Below, one piece after another: positions 33,455 to 43,828 of a stretch of DNA of 64,000 nucleotides; position 1 is the first letter of the stretch; the number at the start of each line of letters is the position of its first letter. The position numbers and the translations under genes were made by a program. This DNA is from Tetrapyrgos nigripes (lineage: Eukaryota > Basidiomycota > Agaricomycetes > Agaricales > Campanellaceae), in contig JAACJM010000007.1 in NCBI GenBank assembly GCA_013368315.1, positions 1,108,735 through 1,172,734 on the forward strand, written 5' to 3'. The notes beneath the pieces are model-generated. The model saw only the letters and a list, made by a program, of their open reading frames with translations. It did no database searches and had not been told where the DNA came from.

Positions 33455-34194
33455 TCAGTGCAGGTGCTTGTAATGAGGACAAGGCCCTCGTAAACGAGAA
33501 ACGCGATATGGTATAAACTTGCCTCCCGGTACGATACAATGGGGATGACATTGTAGATTTTTGACGTGCTTGCCCAGTAGCATTAGCCCTTTGACAGGTT
33601 TACCATTGGGAAGAGGTGGTGGGAGGAAGAGAATGACGTCGGCTTCTTCGAGTTTGCAGGGGACGATTGTGGCTCGGGAGGAACCAGTGAGGGTGAGTGT
33701 GTGATCGCCGAGGTGAAGAGTATGGACGGATGGGGGAAAAGGCACTTCTGTGAGATGATTTGGAGAGGGAAGAGAGCCTCTTGCGCGGATAGACGATGGT
33801 GATGAGGTATCGGAGTCCTGGGAATGATGCTGTGTCTGAAATTGCAGAGGATTGTAGATGCAGCAAAACTCACCGGAATGGATGCGCGTATGGAAGTATC
33901 ATCATCAGAAAGCGAGACATGTCTGTCTTCAACAGGGATCTGAGCTTGTGAACTGCTGGAAAGACTCTGTCAAAAGAATGTAGGAACCGTGAAACCAGTG
34001 GAGATCAATAACCAGAAACAAACCTCTCCGCAATCCGAGCTGTACGTCAACGATGAAAGAGACACGTCTTGTCTCTCATCGTCGCTCACGACTTTCTCTG
34101 AGATAATTATTGCCAGATTTTGAAGGTCTGTGAGAATGTTGCCGTAGTTGGGTGCTTTCTGGGGACGAGGGGAGATAATCATAGTTGTTGCCAT
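33455..34194 (-). CDS. Unknown protein, three exons, 208 residues
   Basis: Exons 34194-34024, 33966-33874 and 33817-33455 join in phase 0 with GT-AG introns. No family recognised. The N-terminal half is Ser/Asp-rich and probably disordered. The C-terminal half is compact, with VHTLHLGDHTLTLTG, CKLEEADVILFLP and a His/Cys-rich end (CHPHCIVPGG, GPCPHYKHLH) that could bind metal; this is only a composition argument. In-frame ATGs upstream (for example 34287) are alternatives. It is convergent with Mam3 and divergent from the tRNA-Pro gene. Confidence 0.65.
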
Positions 34195-34620
34195 GAGGAG
34201 AATTGGCGTTGAAAGATGAGTGTCGGTTGGGGGTTGGATCCAACGTTGAAGAAGGGCAGTAGAGCGGCTAGAGGCACCCCAGGGCACCCCTAAACCTTGG
34301 CTAGTTTATAAGCCTCAAACCGCATTGTGCATGCAAAAGGAAATGCAACAAAAGGAGCGAAGTCTGCCAAATATGGAAAGTCTAAACTCACGTGGAAGTG
34401 ACGCGTCGCGTCGAGTCAACGCCACGCTTCGTGACTCAATCAGCGGTAACCCCATTCGTTGATCAAGATACACAGTCCATCGAAACAGTGGCCGAGCAAT
34501 AAGGTAAGGACAAGCTCTTTCAGTGAGCCTCCGAAAGCGTATCAAGCTGAAGTCTCCTTCGGCCACAACATATGAGTTCGAGAAGGTCAATATAGATATA
34601 GAACTGCTCAACCTTTCGAC
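34195..34620. other. Intergenic, no gene seen
   Basis: Upstream region of the minus-strand unknown gene. A 135-codon frame on the minus strand runs through the tRNA gene and is not considered real. Confidence 0.5.
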
Positions 34621-34692
34621 GGCCTGATGGTCTAGTAGTATGATTCTCGCTTTGGGTGCGAGAGGTCCGGGGTTCAATTCCCCGTCAGGCCC
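34621..34692 (+). tRNA. tRNA-Pro (anticodon TGG)
   Basis: A 72-nt cloverleaf without intron. GGCCTGA pairs with TCAGGCC, discriminator C. The anticodon stem TCTCG/CGAGA encloses CTTTGGGTG with anticodon TGG (codon CCA). The T arm CCGGG/CCCCG-type stem with TTCAATT is intact. Both internal promoter boxes are recognisable. Confidence 0.93.
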
Positions 34693-35467
34693 ATTCTTCG
34701 AGTGTAACTTTTTGCTCCTCACTCGTCAACCTATGGATTTTCTATTTAGACTGACTCAAGAGAGTTCTGCTTGACATTTTGGACTGTGATGATGTAGATA
34801 GGATTGTTCAATATCGGGATATGACAGACAATTGTCCATAACCTTCAAACACAACCAGGGAATAGTGCCAGCCCCAGTCCCAGAAACCACAGAGCCCAAA
34901 CAAACAGAGCCTGCGGGCGGTGGCAATTTGGTGGCGATATGAGATTGGTGAGCTATGGCATTTGACAAGGCCAATTTTCCAATACCTGAGCGCTGAGCCC
35001 ATGAGGATCTTCCCATGACACGGGTGCAGTTGCACTCGGAGCAATGATAAGTATGCCATACACAGGTGTGAAAAGTTCCACAGTCATCAGTGATGGTTAT
35101 ATGGATCCAGTAGACATTCTGAGAGACTATGCATGTCAAAGCTTGTAGGGATTAACGTTGTTGCAGGTAAAAAGCTTGTAGTGGAGCTTTTGACCTGGCT
35201 GGGGGGTCCACTTAATAAAATGTACTGTCTTTATGAAGAGGTGGCAGTTGGTTGCCGATCAACTTCTTTTTCGAAGCCACGCGTCGCGATTACAAAAATC
35301 TCGTGCACGTGGGACACACAGCCACTTGCCACGCGGGAACCACGATACAGTTTCAAGCACTCCCACTCTTTGGTCTTGTACTCTTCCTCACCGCCAGACA
35401 CAAAGTCCACAGCCACTTCCTCTCCATTAACGACAGCGATCACGACATATATTGACCTAGACATCGA
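34693..35467. other. Intergenic, no gene supported
   Basis: A 127-codon minus-strand frame (34756-35139) has no recognisable motif or exon partner and is left out. The right end is the promoter of the phosphodiesterase gene. Confidence 0.5.
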
Positions 35468-38400
35468 ATGAAGGCTCCCCGACCCCGCAGCGCCGACCTC
35501 GGTGGTCTGCTGCTCGCTACCGCAGGTAACGGCTATGGCGGTGGTTGGCTCGGTCATGGACAGCAAATGGACCGCACAACCTTTGCGGAACTTCTCAGTG
35601 ACATGTACACTGAGAGTTGTCATGCTGTTCAAGAATCTCAAGGCTCTTCTTCCTCCGTATCCACTTCATTGGACATTCCGCAGGAAACAAGAGAAAAACT
35701 AGTAGCAGCCGTGGACGAGTGGGAATTCGAGCCACACAATCTCGAGGAAGAGGTTGAAGTACTCGCTTGCACTATGATCCTCTTCGAGGCGCTGTTCCGG
35801 ATAGAAGGACTCGAGGAAGAGGTTGGAGTTGGATTGGGTGAGTGGCCGTCTTTTTCCTTGGCTGCCTCTCGACTCTAACTGTTGCCTCTAGACCAGCTAT
35901 ATCCCCTTATCCGTCATCTTCGCCTCATATACCGTCGGGAAACCTCATATCACAACTTCGAGCACGCGCTCGACGTCCTTCAGGCTTCCTACATTTTCTT
36001 GCGAGACGCCGGCATGGTTCCGAGCGTCCGAATAGTACTGGAAAAAGACTCGGAAAAGATGTGGCGGCGCAAGCAACGGACGGGTCTGATTACATGTTTG
36101 CAAAATTCCGATATTTTTGTGTTGTATATAGCAGCGATTGGGCACGATGTTGCGCACCCCGGTATCACGAACGGATTTATGGTCAGTTTTTAGCCATTCG
36201 TCTTAATCTGGTCGCTAACCCATAACGTCTCCTCAGAAAAATGCTTCAGCACCACTCTCGCAAGTGTATGACAACAAATCCCCGCTCGAAAATCTTCACT
36301 GTTCCGTACTGTTGAGGGTGATGAGACATCATCAACTGGGAGAACTACTGCATGACTGTCCAACCACCAGAGCCCAGCATCTGCATCGAACACCCCAAGA
36401 CTCAATCAAGGATCCGGACGACGAAGCCTCAACAGTCAATGGTAGTCACTCAAGAAGTATTCGGAGGCTGCTCTATGACACTGTGCTGGCGACGGATATG
36501 AGCGTTCATCAAGGATGGATGGCCCAATTTAACGGGGTGCTAGGAGACCTGGAAGCTGGACGTGTTGGGACTGACGAGGAGGATCTGTGGAGGAGAAGGG
36601 TGTTGATGTGTCAGGCTATCATCAAGTGTGCAGACATCAGCAATCCGGTGAGTATTACATCGAGTTCTGTTCTATTTTTTACTGGGTGCGACACTGCTTC
36701 TGTCACCATTCATCTCGTCATTTTGTCTTCCTTTCCCAAACCACTTTCTCACTTCGCATCCGTTCTTCCCCTTCTAGTCCCGGCCGTTCCCAATTTCTTG
36801 TCACTGGTCGACTGCCCTTATGGGTGAATGGACTTCTCAAGCTTCGTTAGAGCGTTGTTTGGGTCTGCCCTGTACGGTTCAAGACAAGGATGATCCGTAC
36901 TCGGAAGCGAAAAGCCAAATTTTCTTTGCAACGACGTTTGTTAGGCCGTTGTGGGAGGTACTAGTGAGAGGAGTTCCGGGTAAGTAGTCCTTCTCTCTGT
37001 GTGCTTCCAGGTCTCAGTTTTTTCTTCGCATTTACTGTTGTGCTTGTGCTCATACCCGTCCTTCCTGCGCCACTGTCATTTTTATTTTTCTTCGGCACCT
37101 GCCTACGATTGGCTCCCTTTCCTGCTCTATACTCTGCTATCACAGAGCTCCAACCTTTCCTAGACCAATGCAACTCAAATATTCAGACTTGGCGAGAACG
37201 ACAAGCCGAGTTGGAAGCAATCGAGGCTCACACGTGCCAACCAGCATCAGACTCTGATTCTCCTATTCCCGGGGATATACCCATATCTGAAACACCACCA
37301 CCACCTTCATCCACTTCGACAGCAGCTTCATTCGATGATACGGCTTCCATGTCGTCCAGGGTGACCAGAATCGACGATTATGCCACTGCCTTCCCCTTGG
37401 CTTTGCCTAGGAACGCCGGTCCTACCAGGTATCAATCTGACACTGGAGACTCTGGGCGGCTTGGAGACGAGGAAGACATTGATGCTGCAGGGTCAGATAT
37501 ACCAGAGAGTGATGCAGGTGCAGAGGACAGGCCGCGACTGGACAGCATTCCCAGCAACATCAGAGTCGATGTCAACGTTGCTCACTCACGACCCATCTCC
37601 AATGCTACCAGTGCAACTCTTTTCTCGCCTGGTGGATTGCGGAACGGTCTCAGTAACATGAAGCACCACCATCGCGGATCCTCCCGCTCGTCTCATCACG
37701 CTAAAGCAGCGAGAGGGCGGGTTCATTCCCAGTCTTCATCTTCCAATGCTAGTGCTGGTGACTCTGGGTCTTATTCTCCTGATACAGGATCAACTTCATC
37801 ATCCCTGTTTACACCCTCGGATCCTGACGTTGACGAACATGAATCTGACTCTGGAGGATCTGAGTACCATTCTGCAAGCGGATGGTCCAGCGGGAGTCCC
37901 AGTCCAGCCCCTAGTCGCAGTATCAGTCCGGTCAGGAGAAGCGAGAGTCCCAGTCCAGTCGGTGAAAGAGAAGGGCGGAGTAGAACAACGAGTGGAATGA
38001 GTGAGATGAGTGCCGTTAGCGGTGTATCGGCGCTATCTGAGCTCAGTAACGGTAGTGATAGTCAAGAGTGTAGAAGGGCAGTTTCTTCTGGAGGCGCCAC
38101 CCTGCTCAAGAAGCCCAGCTTCAACGGTGTTGGTGGACTCTTCAAGTTTGGAGGGAAGAACTCTAATGGCCAAGCTGTCAACGAGAATTCGTCAAGTAGT
38201 TTCTGGGGTCGAGCTAACGCACCGAGCACGCTACCTCCACATGCTAGTCCTCACCCAGCTCCCTCCATAATCTCGCTCACTACACCGCACGCCAGTACTC
38301 AAGACCCAGCCCATGCTGCCTTGAGAGCCGCCGCCGAATCTGCTTCTCCAGGTCTGAGGAAGAAAAGGTCAATGGCAAGTCGAAATTCGTGGAGTCCCAG

Positions 38401-38713
38401 TCCTTATGAGTTCAGGGATCTGGACATAGAAAAATCTCCCAAGCTAACTATGGTCAACGGGAAGCTTTCCACATCTCCACCTTCATCTTTGCCGTCTCCG
38501 TCTTTCCTGCCATCTTCATCGCCATTATCGCCTCTTGTATCACCCTCACTTTCTCCTCCGATTACTGCCAGTCCTTCTTTGGGTCTACATGTGCTAGGCT
38601 CGACCCCGAAGATTGACCGAGACAAAGACGTCCGCGACGACGTCACACCAAAAAAATCGAAGCAGGCCAGAAGCGTGGCCAGCTCAGAGGATGATGCCTT
38701 TGTGCTAACTTAG
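35468..38713 (+). CDS. 3',5'-cyclic-nucleotide phosphodiesterase, class I
   Basis: Hydrolyses cAMP (and possibly cGMP) and so dampens PKA signalling. Exons 35468-35837, 35892-36181, 36237-36647, 36778-36979 and 37146-38713 give 946 residues. The catalytic HD domain (about 120-440) carries YHNFEHALDV, the metal site IGHDVAHPGITN, LATDMSVHQ and IKCADISNPSRPF, then EAKSQIFFATTF. These identify the class I (PDE2-type) fold. About 500 residues after it, encoded mainly by the last exon, are Ser/Pro-rich, disordered and full of SPSP-type words, much longer than in yeast Pde2; they may be phosphorylated. All phases agree; intron 4 is 166 nt, longer than its neighbours. Confidence 0.93.
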
Positions 38714-40138
38714 GTTGTATCACAGAGCCTTTAAAGGTCGACAAAAGGGGACGATATGGGGATGGTGGAGAAGACAAACGGGGACGTCTTGCCGGTTTGA
38801 GGCTTTTCGCTTATCTGCCCGGCCTCGTCACGCCTCGTCACGAGGCTTGGGGAAGCTATGGAAAGAAAAGCCATGCGGTGATTTGGCTGCGCCGAAGTTT
38901 GCTCCCCGTTATTAGTTCATTATGAGCTTACTATCTCCTGCAGCAGTGGATCGCGTCAGGGATATCAGTGCTTTGCGCGGCGCAAATCGTGCGCGTAATG
39001 TGGCGCTCTACAGCTTACTATACATCCCATTTACTCGGCTGGAACTCGTTTTTCTTTCTGGCGCTCGCAATAGCGTACCGTCCGAACTTCTGATGAGCTG
39101 TGCACAGAGGAAAAGAAGGGTGGGTGTGTATGCGCATTATGTCTCTGTCCAATTAGATTGGTCATGTCTACCCTGGTTGTTCTTTGGGGAAAAGTTTTCA
39201 TCTCTTCATCTTGATCGTTCTCTCTCGTCATTTCTCCTCCTTTTCACCATCTTCCTCTGTTGTTTTCATACACTATTGTAGAATCATTTTCTTTATACGC
39301 TCGTTTGGGGCATTTGATTATACCAGTATTATACTCAACGGCGGCTGCAATGCCGGCACTTCGTCTCATATGTTCCAGTCTTTGTTTCTTTTTGATTCCT
39401 TCTTAATTCTTGGCACTTGTCCTTTGACCAGTCTTTTTCGAGTGCTTTTCTTGTATTTGCCCCCTTTCACCCTCTCTAGGTTTTTGCTAGGTTTTCCTCC
39501 TCTTCACTCGGGACGGAACTTCCGAATACCACAACTTGCAATTGTCTTGGGAAGTAATGTATTTGCACAAAGGGCCTACTTATGAATGTATCCAGTGTAT
39601 CACTAGCAATATATATCTCATTACCTGAACAGACGTCGAAAAATCAGAAGGCTTCACATGTAGTACAGCTTGTGGTCCGTGAGACTTGGTCTCGGAATTC
39701 TCGGTCTCTCTTGGCTTTTTACTTCCATCACAAAACCGCAAATATCTGTCTCTGACAGAACGCATTGATTTCTGTAGAACTTGGACTCCTATCTGGGCTC
39801 TGAATATGTACTTGGGTTTACGTCCACTGGTCAACACCCAGAATGCTTGACTTGCGTTCTTCAGCTGCTCTTCTCCCGTCTCTCACCCCACCTGACACGT
39901 ATACGCTCTTTTCATAAAGCCTCTAAATAGTTCAGAACCTTCCTTTTTGATCATCATGGGCTTGGTAACCTCGTTGCGCGGAGTCATGCCACCTAGTATA
40001 TCACCCAGAGAAAGCCCAAGAAGAAGAAGCTTCATTGAAACGAATAAGGCACATCACCGAATTCTCTCAAAGTGGCCCGATGGTTCGTCGTATTTAAGAG
40101 GGTAATCCTGAAGGTTTATTTCATTCGTCTGTTCAGTC
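38714..40138. other. 1.4 kb intergenic, no gene seen
   Basis: Mixed-composition DNA with a short tandem of CGCCTCGTCACG near 38825-38845. TATTTAAG at 40091-40098, 41 nt before the alpha-galactosidase ATG, is a TATA-like candidate. No coding signal. Confidence 0.5.
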
Positions 40139-42718
40139 ATGGCTCTCCTCAGACTCGTGGCTCTTCTCTTCGGCGTCGCAGTGCTGTCCAATGCTCCCTT
40201 GAAGGCTCTTGCTTTGGATAATGGCGTTGGAAAACTTCCATGTAAGCTGACTGTTTCTCCGGAATCCCTGCACACTGCTGACCACGAACATCCTTCCTCG
40301 TTTTTACAGACCTCGGTTACAACAGTACGCATATTTACCAAACACTCTTCATCCAGATCTCGCTGAGCATGACGCCCTGTAGCTTGGAATGCTTACCACG
40401 TCAGTAAGACCAAGGATGCTTCGTCATTCTGTCTTTTTAACTCCTAGGGATGTAGTGCGACATCAACGAGACAGTATTACGGCAAACCGCGGACAACATG
40501 GTCAAACTAGGCCTGAGGGTGAGTATGAGAATGGGGAGATCGCTGCAATGATTCCACGACTTTCCTAGGACGTTGGGTACCAATTCCTCAACATTGATGA
40601 TTGCTGGGCAGCCAACAACCGAAGCGCTGACGGTGCCCTTGTTGCCAGTGCGTCCTCATGTTCTTGAGCGTGACGGTTCGTTCTCAAACCTTCCTACGCA
40701 GACGCTACCCGTTTTCCGTCTGGACTCAAGAATCTCACAGACCATATTCATGATCTTGGACTGTGAGTCTCAACGCTTCCCTAAAAATCAAACAGTCGTC
40801 GCTTAAGCTTGCCTATTTGACAGGAAAGCTGGGATAGTGAGTCTACGGTGTAATTACTGTCCATGAACTTGGACGAACACGATCATTCAGTACAGCGACT
40901 CTGGCTGGTTCACATGCCAACTCCTCCCAGGATCTTACCAGAATGAAGCTAGGTTTGCATATGGTCAGAGATTATTGTCTTGATCAGGTGTTGATGAAAA
41001 TTGGACAGGGATGCTCGACAATTCCAGGACTGGGGATTCGAATTGCTCAAGTACGTCCCGTTATTCAAGGTATTAGACTACAACGTCTCACGTTTTCCTC
41101 GTTTAGATATGACAATTGCGCAGGTGATCATAAAATCCGGTTTCTGACAGCGATTCACTCATTGAACATACCTCGGCTTCTAGTTCCGTTCGACGAGGTC
41201 ATCAAAGAAGGAATAGTCGGCAGTAAGTGTATCGTTCTCTGTTTTCCATCGGAAAAACTGTCGGAAGCGATCTGATACTTCTCACTTGCATTTGATTATC
41301 ATAGAATACAGCCGTATGGCCGGTGCCATTGCTGACCTCGCTGCTGAGACTGGTCAGCCACCTCTTCTTTACTCTATATGTGAATGGGGAAGGGTATGTC
41401 CACGCTTGATTCTATGAATGCCTCGACGCCACAGAACTGACCTCCGTGTCCTATTTTGCAGGAGCAACCGTGGCTTTGGGGAAGGCGTTACGGACAAGCT
41501 TGGAGGGTAAGTCGGTTCTTTTATCGTTCCGTATAAATCTTTGACGTCATCTTCTTCCGGAAGACGACTGAAGACATCGACTCGACCTGGAAAGCTCTCG
41601 CGCATCTTATAAACAATGCTTCGTTCGTTAGCTGGGCCACAGATTTCTACGTGAGTGCAGATCTCGGAAGTTCAGATCTTGAGCTCATCGTATGGTTAGG
41701 GACATAATGATATGGATATTGTGAGCATTATGGTATCTACGCGGCGATCTCTGACTGATTGCCACCAACGTCTGGCAGCTGGAGGTGTAAGTCGTCCTAT
41801 TAGCTGTGAGCTGATCAATGCTCATCGCAGTGGCTCTTATAGTGGCAACGGTGATTTGACATTCGATGAGGTAAAATCCCATTTCACAGCCTGGGCGCTC
41901 ATGAAGTCACCTATCTTGATCGTGAGTTGAAAACATGATCCTTGTAGATTCTTTGCTGATGATTCCTAAGGGGACTGATGTAAGTAACCACAGATGAGCC
42001 GTTTTTGGAGGTGAGTATGTCCTCACGTTTCCCCTAGTTGTCTGTGATATCGGAAGAGCACCTCTCGATCTTAAAGAACACTGAAATCCTGGCGATTAAT
42101 CAAGATCCTGTAGTTGGAACAGCCATTACGCCATTCAGATGGGGCCTTAATGTGAGGGGTGAAGTCTGCCGTTGTTTTGTCATCTAACCGGTCAACTTGC
42201 AGCCTCAATGGACCTTTGATACGGCTCACCCAGCTCAGTATTGGAGCGGAGAAAGCCAGAATGGGACTGTGTTCATGCTGGTACGTGATATACCTGCCTT
42301 GTACTCTACATGAGAGAAAAGTGAAAATAACCTTGATCAACGCCTATGTGGCACATGCAGCTGAACGTTCTCGACGAATCTGCTGACATGCATTTCAATT
42401 TGACGGAGTCCCCGTGGATTCGAGCTGGAAGACAGTATTCCGTCAGAGTAAGTGCTTCCTTTGATTCGTTCTTGGTATACTTACGCAATGTTCTGTTTTG
42501 TGTATTTCATGTTATAGGATCTGTGGGCTCACACCGATAACGGAACCGCTGTGCGAACCTTCACAGCTAAGAACGTTCCTCCACATGGTGTTGTTGCATT
42601 GTTGATGACGGATGCTGGAGATGAACCTGCGGGAACTCAGCCTCCTTGTCAGCGTCCTGAGTGGTGTATGGATCAGAACGGAACTAGGATTGATAATATC
42701 AATTTCCAGGGTTTCTGA
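40139..42718 (+). CDS. Secreted GH27 alpha-galactosidase, 22 exons
   Basis: Releases terminal alpha-galactose from plant galactomannans and raffinose-type sugars. Exons: 40139-40241, 40310-40324, 40383-40399, 40456-40518, 40569-40647, 40702-40762, 40824-40836, 40891-40952, 41009-41050, 41107-41123, 41184-41222, 41305-41393, 41462-41506, 41564-41650, 41700-41720, 41779-41786, 41843-41921, 41971-41979, 42038-42151, 42203-42280, 42361-42447 and 42518-42718; 442 residues. A signal peptide precedes LGYNTWNAYHCDINE, NIDDCW, GIYSDSGWFTC, ELLKYDNCA (nucleophile Asp, about 154), TTEDIDSTW (acid/base Asp, about 219) and GHNDMDILEVGNGDLT. A beta-sandwich domain ends the protein. Every junction is phase-consistent, and removal of any small exon breaks a conserved motif. 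Mean intron length is about 58 nt. Confidence 0.93.
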
Positions 42719-43828
42719 GTGGGTCGATGTAGGATTGAGAAGTAGATATCTAAATTTATTGCTGTACTCTTGGGTTATAGGAAGGCGGGGATTTATAAAT
42801 ACATAAATTGTGGGCCTCGGTAATTTGTGATGTCAGCTACATCGATTCACCTCCAGACCGTCAGGATACGTGCTGTTCATGATGCTTCCTCTTTGCCATA
42901 GCTAGACGTAAGCGATCCAGAACCTCCACATCGATCACTTGATGTGTGAGATAGCAGGATTAGACACGTAGGATCAGGTCTTGCGGACGTCCTGCAGCAC
43001 TGCTTGGTCTGGTCGTTCTAAGTCCCTGAGTTTAGAAATCCCTTGATACACACCGGCATTTAAGCCAGTTCCAGGAATCTGGTATTGGATTTGTATTGGG
43101 CAAGCAAAAGACCGATTGGCTACCATAGGCTACCCAGTAAGCTGGCGTGATTGATGATCGAATAAGTAGGTAAATCGGACCTATTGAATCTCATTTTGAA
43201 TAGCGGAATAGAAACAGGTGATGTACCTTTCGGTAAGGATGATGGGTAGAGAGTCTCCCTTTAAGGATAGTGTTGTGATATTAGCCACTCGCCGAAGGCC
43301 ACCTGGATTAATGTTGCTCCAGGGAAAAGAAGTGCACGATAGGAAGTATGTGTCCGCGAGTACCGGGATAGCCACCTCGCTAAGAGTGGCATTAATCTTC
43401 GCTGTCGTCCGACAGTGAGGGTTCCGCCACCGAACTCTGTTGGCCAGCCATCACCGGAGTCCAAAGGGAGCCATGGACCCGGTAAAGTGAGCGAAAGAGC
43501 CACTAAAGGCCACGCGAGCGTCGAATTGTATGGAATCGTCCATGACGATGTGACAGCAATTGGGAAAGGACGGATGGATCCGAGTCCTGGCTGATCGGAA
43601 AACCAGATCTAAAGAGGATTACTAAGCGTTATGATGTTGCTGCGTGCTCACGCGAAATTACCATAAACAGTACCGGCGGCAAGTCGTGGGAAGAAGGAGT
43701 CCATACATATCAAAAGGAGCGGTGGTGGTTCATCAAGCGATTTTCTCCCCCCACTGTCCTGTCACCGCTATCGCCAACAACGAGCACGCATCTTTTCCCG
43801 TTTCCCTCCCGGCTTTCTCTTCTTTTCC
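42719..43828. other. 1.1 kb intergenic, no gene seen
   Basis: 3' region of the alpha-galactosidase gene and promoter of TUP1. Pyrimidine-rich directly before the TUP1 start. Frames on both strands have no family features. Confidence 0.55.

Noticed and set aside
34315..34722. 135-codon minus-strand frame
   Set aside because: It passes through the tRNA-Pro gene and has no protein motif.
34756..35139. 127-codon minus-strand frame with several Cys and His
   Set aside because: The spacing fits no zinc-finger type, and no splice or neighbouring exon supports it.
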